A stretch of 64,000 bases of DNA from Ophiura sarsii (Eukaryota; Echinodermata; Ophiuroidea; Amphilepidida; Ophiuridae). Location of the stretch: NCBI GenBank assembly GCA_035610835.1, contig CM069450.1, forward strand, positions 36,065,335-36,129,334, written 5' to 3'. Shown in pieces: positions 26,251 to 38,836 of this stretch. Every line of letters begins with the position of its first letter. The first letter of the stretch is position 1. A program made the position numbers and the translations under genes. The notes beneath the pieces are model-generated. The model searched no databases and was not told the DNA's origin. It saw nothing but the letters and a program-made list of their open reading frames with translations.

Positions 26251-26952
26251 CAGCTTGTGTATGAGACTTTTTTTTAAATTTTAGACCTGTGTCAGCATTT
26301 AAAACTTTGTGGGCCGTATTCTCGAACGTATTTAAGCGCGGTTTTAAGCTGAACACGCGTTTGACTTTACTTTAAACATGTCGTATAACTAAACGCAATC
26401 CTTGTTTAACCTAAACACGCGTCTAACTCACTGAAAAGTGTCTAACTTTAAACATTGGTATTGGGGTAGTTTAACACGCGTTTGCACTAAGTGTACGCCT
26501 TGAATGATTACTCAACCGTGCGCGGCGCACCCCGATGTGCAATTTGTGTAGGCAAAAGCAAGGTGAATTGGTTGTTTGGAATGTTTTAATCCCAAACCAC
26601 TTTTGGCTTATTTAGAGTATAGTGCCATATGGGATCCGGTAATTATGACGTTATGTCGACATCATGGAAAATGTGAGCACGTAGTTTGTTGGTATGATTG
26701 GAAGAAAGCGAAACCCAACAGTTTCACATTGTAGCACCAAATATTTAAGGTAGATGTTCAGATTGCTGGCCCGATTTTCAACTTGATGTTTTCTATTTTA
26801 CATGAGAGGTCATCCTTAAAATTGTCACATTCCAAAGTTTGGGTTGCATAACTCCGATGGTTCAAATTTTAGAAACACAAGGTCACAATAATTCTGCCCA
26901 TTGAGTAGTACACAAACTGGCTGGTGTTTCAGTCAGTCAGTGAAAATGTTTT

Positions 26953-27024
26953 ACTGATCATCCAGGAATTGAACCTGGGACCTTTGGAACTCTAGACTAA
27001 TGCTCTACCAACTGAGTTAATGAG
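26953..27024 (-). repeat. tRNA-derived SINE head or tRNA pseudogene
   Basis: The minus strand reads TTAACTCAGTTGGTAGAGCA (A-box region) and later CAGGTTCAATTCCTGG (perfect T-arm, B box). The acceptor arms do not pair and the anticodon stem is poor, so it is not a working tRNA gene. Confidence 0.6.
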
Positions 27025-27347
27025 TCAGATGCGGGTCAGATGTAGACGAGCAGTAATTCAATTATCTATAGGATTTCTAACATCGTCTAAAACCAACAAA
27101 CTTAGGAAAAGGTTTCGGAATTCAATTACAATTAAAAATATACACGCAAGCGAGGAATCACTGATGCGCGTAATGTTGAACATTTGTGCAGACAGAATCA
27201 AAAACACGTGCAGTCATTAAAATGGTGGCATTCGATGGGAACACCCCTGGCATGCATATTTATGTATATTGATTGATATCTACGATAAAGCAAGGCATAC
27301 GAATTCAAAATTTATTTGGCGGATTGTGGCCAACGTTCGCGTTAAGT

Positions 27348-28243
27348 GGTTGCCCGGTTGCCCGAGACCACCAAAATTAGCACCGGGCAACCAACATTTA
27401 CTTTTGCAGTTGCCCGGTGGGCAACCAAACATCTTACTAGAAGTTAACACATGAATTTAAATATTTTACAGATCTGTGAATGAAACAAAATCAGCTAAAT
27501 AATAATCATAATCCAAGTTTCATACGGAAAATATTAATCTATAATTGTACATCCATGATCTCATTTGGGCCTTATACCGTAGGCGTGGTATCCGTAGTCT
27601 GTAGTCTATTACATGTAGCAGTAATACCAGACCGGTGCCACTCCCGTTGCCGAAATTGAAGCCTCTAGCGTGACAGCGCCCACGTTCCAAGAGTTACATC
27701 ACGCTTCTAAGTATGCTAATAAGTTACAAGAGTTACATAATAATAATAATAATAACAAGACATTTCTTAGGCGCTTAATACAAAAAGCCTCTGAGCGCCG
27801 TACAACTAACAAATATGATAAAAGAGAGCAGCAATAACAATTTACAAAATTAAAAATTATGCATCACGCGTCTTAAGTATGCTAATGAGTATTCGCCGTC
27901 ATCTCAAGAGTTACATCGCGCGTACTCACGCCCACATGCCCAGTATTGGGAGGCTTCAATTCTGTTATTCGAATTTCCTCTCCCATTATATAAGCTCCCT
28001 GGTAATACGAGATGATGATGGTGTGAGTGACTGTGATGTGATTACTAGTTATTAGTAACATATTCATGTTTCAAATAAATGTCATAATTGTGCACAGTAT
28101 CACAACTGTAACTTCTAACGCGGTGCATAATCACATTGGGTGTAGATTACTAAGTTAAACAAAATAAACGCATAAAATACGGGCAACCAAAATTTCTACC
28201 GGGCAACCATAATTTTCTGCTAGGTTGCCCGGCGGGCAACCAA
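27348..28243. repeat. Element bounded by GTTGCCCGG / CCGGGCAAC motifs
   Basis: Multiple GTTGCCCGG and CCGGGCAAC copies cluster at 27348-27427 and 28181-28243, mutually inverted, around a core holding the LINE-type tail. Likely a fold-back element; exact ends unclear. Confidence 0.5.
27735..27806 (-). repeat. LINE/SINE 3' tail, second type copy
   Basis: An (AAT)n microsatellite at 27740-27755 is followed by TTAGGCGC and GAGCGCCGTACAAC, the same hairpin-plus-microsatellite layout as the LINE end near 2853, in the same orientation. No coding part is attached. Confidence 0.5.
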
Positions 28244-29474
28244 TTTTTTTCTCCTTAATTCGGACACTGATTGTGGCCTCCGTCGTCTGTTTTTTTTTTC
28301 ATGCACGCATGAATATTTAATCACGGTAGACGGTAGACGTGATCATTAAAATGTCTGTTCCTGGTCTGCCCCCATCTGGAGGAAGTATTGCGCCGCCGAT
28401 AAAACTTATATAATGAAATTAATTTCAGATTTCATATCACAAATATCTAACGATTCGATTGTTCAGGGGCGTAAGTTCTTCATCAACAGCAGGCAAGGTA
28501 TGTAAACCTCATTTTTCTGTCAATAATGCTATATGTTTTGCCAAACTTCTTTTTTTAAAGTATAGATAATCCCTTGGATTCTTATGCAGATACACTACCG
28601 GTCTAAACTCCTTGCGCAGTGCTATATCCTAGAAAATCCCTCTTCTATGAACATAATATGAATATTTTCACTAGTAACGATGTTGCATGTGTTCATTATA
28701 TAGTTCTTCTTCATAAATTCATATTTGTTGCATGTTAAGATCATCACATTTTATACAAAACTCAATAAATCGAGACAAGTCAAAATCTCCACAGTAAAAT
28801 CCATAGACATTTGCCACATTAATATTCATAATCTCATTACCGCTATTATTTCTCTATGAGAAAATTCTCTCTTATCTACACCTTCTCTGAAAAATTCAGT
28901 TTTTTAATAATTAATTGTTATAGTCACAAATGCAAAATCCTATAAGGATGCGCAGTCCTTATAAATGCCTAAAACATGGTAATTTTTTAAGGAGGTAATT
29001 TGAATCTTCAAGAAAAACCTGACATTTAAAAGACAATTTAAATATTTTGGTTTAAAAATCAGTGATCCAATACACGACAGAGTACCTCGCAGTGTATCTG
29101 TATTTCGCACGAGACAGCACATGGCCCTGACAGGTTTTAAAAGTACCGTACCGCGACAATGATTTGCATTCCATAATACAATGAATATGCAATGTACAAT
29201 TTTGCGAAGGTCAGTCGATATCTTTTCCACCAGTTGTGCTATATGTCATTGGAGCAACATAGCCCAACAGCCTATACCACCATACTATGCAAACCCGAAC
29301 GTACTGCCAGATGTGTTTTAATTTGGCGATATCTTTATCTTTCACATTGTAATGGTTATGGTCAAGACATAGACGAACTTTTTTGGTGAGTACATTGTAT
29401 GTGTAGGTCATATCTCATAGCACGTACAGATAAAGTCTCGAGAGCCGCAAGGACGACATGAATGCACTCTACAC
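28244..29474. other. Nothing recognisable
   Basis: AT-rich sequence without repeats I can match or coding signal. Confidence 0.45.
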
Positions 29475-29940
29475 CTAGCACAAAAAGTCCCTGACCAGGT
29501 GCTTTGATGTTGGCTAATTCAAAATAGATAATCGGTACCAAAAAACTGAGATAACCATTAAATGAGGAAATTTCTTCTCCGCAGTTTGATACCTCATTCA
29601 AAAAAATCGAATTGATACTTTTAAAGCGATTTCAATGACCGCGCGTAACAACAGCACAATTGCACTAGAAATGGTTTTCTATGGGATGTAATTGATTTGT
29701 GTGTGATTACGCAGTGAAAATGTGTGTGTAAACTCTAGTGCAACTTTGCTGTTGTTATATATGCGCGGTCATTGAATTCGCTATAACTTTAAAAGTATCC
29801 ATTCGAATTTTTTTTGAATGAGGTATCACACTGCGGAGAAGAAGTTTGTTCATTTAATGTATATCCCAGAGTTTTGGTACCGATTATCTATTTTGAATTA
29901 GCCAACATCAAAGAACCTGGTCAGGGACTTTTTGTGCTAG
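29475..29940. mobile_element. MITE with CTAGCACAAAAAGTCCCTG ends
   Basis: Both ends are exact inverse copies for over 20 bases, and arm similarity continues for about 200 bases. CTAG or TA may be the target duplication. A one-sided copy is at 50571-50850. Non-coding. Confidence 0.85.
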
Positions 29941-30725
29941 TTTTTAGCAATACATGGTGATGAAGACACACGGTCATGTAAATAGGCCGAACACATATAG
30001 CTGCCATGTCGTCTGCCAATACAAGCTTAGCTCTTTTTCACTCAAAGGCGTGTGCTGTCGACTTTTTGGTATGCTATAAACTATGACCTACGCATACAAT
30101 GTACTCACCGTTAAGTGTCAACCGTTTCTTCACCAAATCCACTTTTGTTGGGTGGCGGGCCAAAGCCCGCCAACCTATTAGCATGGAATTGCATATTGTT
30201 GCACATTTAGGTCTTTCTACATATACATGGAGGCTGCCATTAAATTATCTTTTATAAACAAATAAATTCTACTTCAACCGTAGTTTTACAAAAGAATATT
30301 GGACATATTAAATTGAATATAATTCTAATCGTAATTTAAAGAAATCGCAATGGAACATGGTCATAGTATTGGCATTTTTTAATAGCGTCATTTTCATTGG
30401 TCCAAGTGTAAGTGCACAGAATAACTGTATATTAATGAAGGTCAAAATATAAGTTGGTAGAGCATGCATGAACTTATCAGACTGATAAGTCCATGTGTAG
30501 AGTAAACAACAAATGTCTGGCCAGGGGTTGGGGTCAAGGTTTATCTTTAGACAATCAGTATTACCTATCTATGTACACAGCATGCTATACACAGTACTGA
30601 GTACTATGATCTGTGTCAATGTGTTGGATAAATGTAAGGCTGGTCTGGGCTGGTGGTCAGGTGGATGTTTTCTATACATCTATAAGTACTGAGAAGCAGC
30701 ACAATTGGTAGCATCAATTCCTACG

Positions 30726-31237
30726 GTTTCACACCACTAAATAACGTCTGGCCCTACCCCCTTTGAGGCAATAGTCCAAAACCGGCCCGTTTCTATGCCG
30801 AAACGGGAGACCTATTGTAAATTACAGTTTAAAATTAGGGTATTTACTACATGTTATGTCGAAATTAATATAGTGTTAATTTTGACAGACACATCAGCGT
30901 TCTTCAGGTCCAAAAAAATTGATGCAATGATGATTTTTTAATATTTTAACAGAGACATTTGTGTTCAGGTCATTTCCGGTATCTGACGCCATCATCTAAA
31001 TCAACAATTGCGTGTGACCAGGAAAACTCAACTCGTACTTTTTGAACAGGCTCTAGCTCAAAAATATGCCGGTTACCCCCCATATATGAGTTGTTGAGTT
31101 AGTAGTCATGGCTTTCATCTTCATGTTGAAACCAAATTTCAAGATACCAATTTCTTATAACGTCGAGAAATATCCATTTTAAAATTGTGCATTTCACGTG
31201 TAAACCTATGGGAGATGTATTTGGTGGTGTGCAACCT
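30726..31237 (+). mobile_element. Repeat family A (~510 bp, inverted ends)
   Basis: It begins TTTCACACCACTAAATAACG and ends with ATTTGGTGGTGTGCAACC, whose complement resembles the start, so short terminal inverted repeats are present. Strongly similar copies are at 36391-36840 and 48990-49290, with an inverted split copy at 9484-11690. Non-coding, MITE-like. Confidence 0.65.
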
Positions 31238-31705
31238 ATACAGAGGGTCAAGGCGCTTTGACTTTCACCCCTGCATTGGTGTCTAAACTGACTTGCCGGC
31301 AATGATAACTAGACTTCTAGTTACAATTGATTCTACCACATATTATTACGGCCCGTACACTTCGTTCTCTTAGTATACACATCTGTTTCATCATATAAGA
31401 TCCGTCCGTTTGGTTAAATAAGCTACAATCTGACTAATTGAAGTCATTATCTAGGTTTTTGTTTGTTTTTTTTTGTTTTTGTTTTTTTTGTATATTCCCT
31501 GCCCTAAAAAGTTAATTTGAAAAAATATGATGTTTGATTAATGATTTTCTTTTCGAGATATCGACGATTATGTAAAGTTTGTTCCATAGAGCTCTGTATA
31601 AAAGCACATCTTCTCCACCCCACTGTCATTTATTTCAAGATCATGCGACATTGGCGCTTCTCGGACACGTGCCATAGACATAAATGATTGCTTTAAACGA
31701 TTTAA

Positions 31706-34700
31706 GAAGAACTTTCTGAGAGAGTCAGGCAGAGGTGTGCAGATGGGGGTCGGCCAATTTATTTTTTACTTTGGGGATAAGATACATGTCCATGAAGATT
31801 TACAATGATGGTAATGAAAAATTCTGGGTACCCCCCTACTGGGAGATATATGACCCCCCTAATAATGACCCTTAATAGTACATTTTCAGAAGTGAAAAAA
31901 GTAATTTTTCACAATTTTCAGACTAGTGCCAATTACTGACAACATTATAATATCATTTCAGTTATGCGTTCCATCAAACATTCATCTTTTGTCTTTACAA
32001 TGCAATAAATATAAAAAAATAAGATATTGGATTGTTCCATTTTTAGAAGGGGGGTATAATGGCATTTTCAGGGTTTTCATTAAATGGAGAAAAGGCAAAA
32101 TGAAGGTCAAGTTTGCAATAGCATAGCAAAATTGCCAGTGAATTGTTTTTATTGTTGTTTTCCTCAGAGCACCAATAGACATAGATAAAACAATTCAACA
32201 AATAAAATCGACGGAGACTTGTTCATTACTAATATATTCACACCATATACTCGGGCCATTTTCTGAAAATACAGATTTTACTATTTTCATACTTGGCGTT
32301 AATTTAGTAAATTAGTTCTCTCAACTGAATGAATGTTGCGGTTAAAATAATTATTTCTTACAAACAAGACCAATATTGTTCATTTCTACAAATAAAGTTA
32401 ATAAGATAAAATAAAATTGGACTGTTCCATTATTTTCATGGGTAATTCCTACAAAAAAAATCCTGAATATGTGAAAAGTCAGGTTTTGTGATGATGCATC
32501 GTAACATAAAACTTGTGCTAGAATATTAAGCAAATTACAATAATATTCTTTAAATGTACTTACAATAGTGTGATGGAAATGTGCTATTCCATAAGTTAAT
32601 GGTACCCCCCCCCCCCCCCCCCCCCCCCCCCCATATAGAAGGAAAACATTTGTTAAATTCCTATACCTTCTATACCATTCTAAAGGGACATGGATGTTTT
32701 CTGGGGAATTCTCACCAGCGAAAAAGTAGTTTGAAGAATTCACATACCTTCCATGTGGGGGTGGTGGGGAGGGGGTACCATTAATATCAGGAATAGCCCA
32801 AAATGAGACTATTCCACTCATTAAAGAGGGGTGTTTTGTTATATCCGGGCAGTATGAATTTGCAATACGTTTGACCAATCAGTTCCAATGATGACATTGT
32901 ACAATTTATATTTTGAAGACAGCACTGTTTATGCTATGCCATAGTTTTCTAGGAGAATTTATAGTTACAGAAATAGTTATTTCCATGTAAGATCCGTCTA
33001 TCTGACATGTTGGTTCAATCTCCCAACTATCAAAATAGTGTAGTATGTATATAATCAATACAATACATATTTTGTTGATAATATACTGTAAATTATTTAC
33101 ATACGCCTAATGCTATAAATATATTGTGCATGCAAACTCCAAAAGATTTAGAATTGATAATATAACTTTGATTTTATGGCTGGTTTGATAGCTGTGTTTT
33201 TGTTATAAATAAATTTGTTGGGGTGTTTGTTTGTTTGATTTTCATTTACAAAGACATAAAACGCCTATTCAAAACTACTTTGTCTATATTTAGACTACTG
33301 TTATGATCACTGCACATAATATTGTTAATAGAGCTGCGACACACATGAGCGTCAACTCCGGGTTGACAGTCATGAAGTATTTCCATTAAAAAAAGTAAAA
33401 GTAAAGACTCGCGCTGAGCATCTCTCTTTCATTAGCGTTTGGGCCAGACTACCCCATGTAATATATGGCTGTGTGGGGGTGGGGGTGGGGGGGGTGGGGG
33501 GGGGGGGGGGGGGGGGTTCGCCACTCCTCCCGCACAGCGAGTCTGTTTTACTACCCAACATGAATTAATGCCGGAACGAAACGTTTGCTCAAATATGATA
33601 CCCGGGATGATACCCTTTTCAAAGATTTCTTTAAAAAAAGTTGTATGTTATTTCTCGTTTTTTATAAAGAGAAAGGAACTTCTGATCCATGTTTGAACAA
33701 ACATATACTTTCAGTTAGAGATTCACTTTAGGCTAAATATTAGCCAATATATCGATCATCTAAAGTATCTGTAAGTGTTGAAAAACATCATTTTCTAGTC
33801 AAACCTACACCCCTATTTAATATAATGGAATAATCCAAGAGTACTTAATGACATTCACACTTTAATTTCAGTGAGATTCAATTTAGGCTAAATGTTAGCC
33901 AATATTGATCATCTAAAGAAGGCCTACCAAGGCCTACCTGTAAGTGTCGCAAAACACCATTTGATAGTCAAAACTACAGGACGTTCACAGTTTAAAACAA
34001 ACAATAAAGAACAAGTAATACCAAGACTTCCACATATTGAATACATACAGTGTGTTGCCTTCTCATTGAACGAATTGCCACACCTACAAAAACATGAATT
34101 GTTATCTGATTTTGAACATTTGAATAGTACCCCTGTGAAAGAATGGAACAATCCAACATCATTATACTTTTAAAATGTATTTTATATATTTTGTAGTCTT
34201 TTGAAATCAATATCATGATATTTCACTGAAGAAATAGTGAGTAATACTGAAAAAAATACAACGATTGTACTTCCTGTATGATACGGGTGAAATTGGACCA
34301 ATGTTATAAACAAGTTGGGGGATAATAAGTGGTTGTGAGTAATAAAAAGTTGAGTCTCCTTTGTTTTGAATGCATTGTATTAACCACCTTAGATGAGAGG
34401 TTGCTTCCAGTAAAAATCAATCTTCTAACTACACTGGGATAGGTACAGTGGCATTGTAAAATATGCCTACATTTCAGAGTTTTCGAAATTTTAAAAACTT
34501 TCGAAAATAAGCTCACCCCGCCCCCCCCCCCCCCCCCCCCCTGTACGATAATGGAATATTCCAATGATAACAACTTTTTTCTGTGTGCGTGATAAAGACA
34601 AGGGATGAAACATCATATGTACAAAAGATAGTGTTCATAGATCTTCATCTTAGGTATCAAACCCTAGACTAGATTTGGTATGAAACAGTATTTTTCAGGT

Positions 34701-35760
34701 CTGAAAAGTAGGTTCCTGGGGACCATTTTAGGGTGGGGGTCGAGTTTTCTGGGAGGGGGCTATGTCAGATTTTGTAATAGTCATTTTTTGTGAATATTGG
34801 ACCAAACATGTTAAATCACCAAAATATGTTTGAAACTGGCTGACCCCCATCTGTACACATTTTCCCATAGTGCCTGACATTTTAAAAGAAACAATAAACA
34901 ACAGGCAATAACAGGATCTTTACTTCCTATACTCTGTGTTGCCTTCACATTGAATGAAAATGATTGACATGCCTACAAAAACATGAATTTTCATCTGATT
35001 TTTGAATATTTTAATGGTACCCCTGTGGTAAAAGTGGAACAATCCAACATCATTATACTTTTATAATGTATTGCATACATTTTGCAATCAATATCATGAT
35101 AATTCACTGAAGAAATAGTGAGTAATAGAGAGAAAATACAACGATTTTACCATTGGTTTGACACAGGTGAATTTGACTAATGTTGAAAGTTAGGGTAATA
35201 AATGGTGGGGAGTTATTAAGAGTGTAAAAGTCTCCGTCGTTTTGAATGCATTTTATCAATCACCTTGGATGAGGCATTGTTCCCAGCAAAGATCAATATT
35301 CTAACTTTGCTGGGATTGGTACAATGCAAGGGTAAAATAGACCTAAATTTCATTTGTTTTAATGTTTGAAAATTATCAAAAATAGGCTCACCCCCCTGTT
35401 AAAAAATGGAATATTCCAAATGATAACATTTTTTTCTGCATGCATGATAAAGACAAAGGATAAAACATCCTATGCCGAAAAGATGAAGTTCGTAGATCCT
35501 CATCTTAGGTATGAAACCCTAGTCTAAATTTGACACAAAACTGTATTTCTCAGGTCTGAGAAGATTGTTCAAGGGGACCATTCCAGGGGGGGTTCCTATT
35601 TTCTGGGAGGGTGTACGCCAGAATTTTTAATACTGATTTTTGTGGATATTTGACCAAACATGTTAAATCACCAAAATATGATTAAAATTGGCTGACCCCC
35701 ATCTGCACAGATTTTCCCATAGTGCCTGAATCTCTCAGAAAGTCCTTCTTAAAGTTTAAC
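31706..35760. repeat. Large inverted and tandem repeat region (~4 kb)
   Basis: The outer segments 31706-31900 and 35560-35760 are diverged inverted copies (AGATGGGGGTCGGCCAATTT against its complement). Inside, 33880-34870 and 34870-35730 are tandem copies with an offset of about 855-890. TGGAA(T/C)A(A/T)TCCA-like phrases recur throughout. C-runs and ORFs, including 32351-32878 minus, appear to be repeat-derived. Confidence 0.6.
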
Positions 35761-36012
35761 ATGTTTATTTATCGAAATGGCCAAAATATGAGGGTCTAAT
35801 TGTCGCTAATAGGACCAAAATTCGGAGACAAACTTTTTTTCTTAAATATCAAAAATATAATTTTAAACGAATTACGCTTTAGTGAGAAGAAAAAAAGATT
35901 TGAATACAAGTTTTGCATACTTTCGTGAACCCCCCTTTACGAACGGCGCGGGGTCTAACATGATCTAAATTGTATTTAAAAAGACATATTTGAAGCAAGA
36001 GTTGAACGTAAG

Positions 36013-36093
36013 CGGTGGTGGGGGGCATAGGGCATATGGGGGCATAGGGCATATGGGGGGATAGGGCATATGGGGGGATAGGGCATGGGGGGG
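36013..36093. repeat. GGGCATAT-type G-rich minisatellite
   Basis: Three to four units of about 20-24 bases of the type GGGGGCATAGGGCATAT. G-runs could form quadruplexes. Confidence 0.75.
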
Positions 36094-36390
36094 TAAATTG
36101 ATTAAGCTGTGTCTACTGAATAGGTCAACCTCACAGAATGTCCTTGTAATTTCAATACTTCCATGCAAAATGTTTTACAACAAGTTATTAGCATAGTGCC
36201 GTATGCCTTTTTGACGAGGATCATGGTAACCAAATCTACTTTTCTACTGACATAGCCAATATGGCGCACAATGTCTTTCACTGTTTTTTACAACTTTGAA
36301 GTCGTATATTTGATCAAAAATCATAACTACGCATTATGTAAAGTGCAAAAGATTAAGAAAATGAGGCAATAATGAAAAAGTGTCCCCTAT

Positions 36391-36840
36391 AGGTTTCACA
36401 CCACTAAATAACGTCTGGCCCTACCCCCTTTGAGGCAATAGTCCAAAACCGGCCCGTTTCTATGCCGAAACGGGAGACCTATTGTAAATTACAGTTTAAA
36501 ATTAGGGTATTTACTACATGTTATGGCGAAATTAATATAGTGTGAATTTTGACAGACACATCAGCGTTCTTCAGGTCCAAAAAAATTGATGCAATGATGA
36601 TTTTTTAATATTTTAACAGAGACATTTGTGTTCAGGTCATTTCCGGTATCTGACGCCATCATCTAAATCAATAATTGCGTGTGACCAGGAAAACTCAACT
36701 CGTACTTTTTGAAAAGGCTCTAGCTCAAAAATATGCCAGTTACCCCCCATATATGAGTTGTTGAGTTAGTCGTCATGGCTTTTTAAAATTGTGCATTTCA
36801 CGTGTAAACCTATGGGAGATGTATTGTGCAACCCTACAAC
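36391..36840 (+). mobile_element. Repeat family A, second copy with a small internal deletion
   Basis: Nearly the same as 30726-31237 from the start to about 36780, then about 60 bases are missing before the TAAACCTATGGGAGATGTAT block. Confidence 0.65.
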
Positions 36841-36917
36841 CAGGGGTCTAATTATGAGTGTAACAATAAAGAAAGATATCAAATTAATTGAATATATATG
36901 ACATATTTAAAACTTAA

Positions 36918-37075
36918 ATTGAATGTCAAATTTATTCATTTCTATATTTCTATATTTATTTATTTACTTTTTATATTATTATATTATTTACATAATTATT
37001 CATTTATTTATTTATTCATTTGTATTTATTAATGTTTTCTCATGTTTATTTGTTTTAATTTCTTTATTTTAAAAA
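36918..37075. repeat. (TTTA)n-like tract
   Basis: A/T-only stretches with many TTTATTTA units; a similar tract is at 37595-37990. Confidence 0.8.
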
Positions 37076-37594
37076 ATGTTAGCCATAAAGGGCTAAGTGA
37101 TGTTATTGTATAGCATTAGTAGTTTCGTTCCCTCCGTTCACAAACTGGAACAGCAGCGCCCTCATATAGCATATAGGATTCATTCTGCATAAGTTGTATG
37201 TGGCAACCAGTAATGCTACGGAGGTATTTCACTTGCTGGGCTGCAATCACAGCCTATACTACAAAACAAACTTTCTCGGGTGGTGTTATGTTGAGTTACC
37301 CTCCCACCCACCACTTGGGGCGGTTACACTGAAACAGGCACCCACAGGAAAGAGACTGCAGATTGGGCGCCTGGGTTAGCTACAGGGGCCTTTCCCTTGG
37401 CCCCTGCACGCTCCCCCACTACGAGGCTGCCATGCTCATGATTTGGTCGCCGGTTGCTCCAACAACACTCACGTTATAGGCAGCCTCTTTCCCAGACGGG
37501 CAAATTGATAAGATTAGTATTCATGCATTCCTTTCAGGATCCATTATTGGGTCCATCGTTTAAAAGAAGCTAGGCAATAAAAGTAATTTTTAAT

Positions 37595-37861
37595 ATTTCA
37601 ATTTTTAATATGCGTGTATTTATGTATTGATTCATTAAGTTTATTTATTCATTTATTTTCGATTTATATTATTATTTATTAACAAAATTATTCAACTATT
37701 ATTTATTTAAATGTATTTTTAAAAAAATATTTTACTCATTTATTTATTTCTGTATTTATTTATTTATTGATCAAATAAATTGAATACATATGACATATAT
37801 TTAAAACTTAAATTGAATGTTAAATTCATTTATTGGTTTATAAACCTATTTATTTCTATAT

Positions 37862-37892
<31 letters not shown>

Positions 37893-37990
37893 TAATATTA
37901 CATATTTGCATAATTATTCATTTATTTATTTAATCATTTTTATTTAATTATCTATTTGCTTTGTTTATTTGATTCAGTATTTTGTTTATT
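37595..37990. repeat. (TTTA)n-like tract, second
   Basis: Long run of ATTTATTT units. Phrases TTGAATACATATGACATAT and TTAAAACTTAAATTGAATGT are shared with 36880-36930, so the two tracts belong to one duplicated region. Confidence 0.8.
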
Positions 37991-38219
37991 ATTTTTATTT
38001 ATGCTGCCAAAACCGTGTTTAACCGTATATTGCTATCCAGTAATGCCATGCAAGAATCTTGCACAATTATTATCTATGCGACTGCTTCTTCTGCCACATA
38101 ACTTTAGCAACTAAAAGCCGTATTTACAAATGTTGCTATTTTTGCTCTTTCTATTTGCCTTATATCGCAATTTCCTTTTGACCGCCACCTTTCCATTTTA
38201 ATGGAATTTTTTTTAGGCT

Positions 38220-38450
38220 ATAAACATGATAAATTTAAAAGAGTGAAAGACAGCTCAAAAGGGGTGATTGTTTGGAGATGGAATGACCACTCGTTTAGAG
38301 TAAAGTTCACTCTCTCAAAATAGCTAGCAAATTCACTCTTTTGGAAGAGTGAACTTTATTCAAAACGATTGGTCACTCAGTTGGCTCTTTGTAAGAGTGA
38401 CATTTCACTATTTTTGAGTGACTTTTCACTCTTTTACAATTATAGTGTAG
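38220..38450. promoter_or_regulatory. Cluster of (A)AGAGTGA motifs upstream of the mini-collagen gene
   Basis: At least seven GAGTGA or TCACTC copies in both orientations fall in about 220 bases, ending roughly 300 bases before the first coding exon. Either a degraded repeat or a transcription factor binding cluster; I cannot tell which. Confidence 0.35.
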
Positions 38451-38757
38451 TTAGACACTTTCAACGCGGCTATTAGTTTTATTATACAAAATAGATTTTT
38501 CAGAAACATCCCAAATTTCAAAGATTTATCTCATGAATTACTGAACCAATACCAGGACTTGTTTGTCATTGCATTTCTCATGGTGATTCCAAAAAATATG
38601 GTAATAAAGTTCAATAATTTTGTTGATATTTTTTAAATTTTGGAATGTCGTATGCAGACGCTTGCCGCGTGGAAAGTGTTTACATGTTTAATCTTTGTTT
38701 ATCCGTTTTTGTTTGTCTATCCTTTTTCCATTCTTATAGTGACACGACGATTACAAA

Positions 38758-38836
38758 ATGAAGTTTTTACAAGTGCTTTTGATTGTGGTTTTGGCGCTAG
38801 CACTAGCTGAAGCTAATGCCTTTCGAGCAAGTAATG
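38758..38836 (+). CDS. Mini-collagen exon 1 (signal peptide)
   Basis: The ATG at 38758 is followed by 26 codons and one base before a GTAGGT donor. The peptide begins MKFLQVLLIVVLALALAEA, a textbook eukaryotic signal peptide. A pyrimidine-rich stretch ending in TAG at 38737-38739 lies 18 bases before the ATG and could be the acceptor of a 5'-UTR intron or a trans-splice site, so the true 5' end may lie upstream. Confidence 0.82.

Larger units (their letters stand above)
25291..27340. other. No gene seen
   Basis: Holds a tract of TCTCAAA(A) phrases (25450-25810), the mariner-end-like repeat at 26012, an ACACGCGTTT-type phrase repeated at 26350-26480 and the tRNA-like head at 26953. Confidence 0.45.

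Noticed and set aside
26953..27024. Functional tRNA gene
   Set aside because: T-arm and D-arm are good, but acceptor arms do not pair and the anticodon stem is broken.
32351..32878. 175-residue minus-strand ORF
   Set aside because: Spans a 28-base C-run and inverted-repeat DNA; no domain, no codon bias, no splice context.
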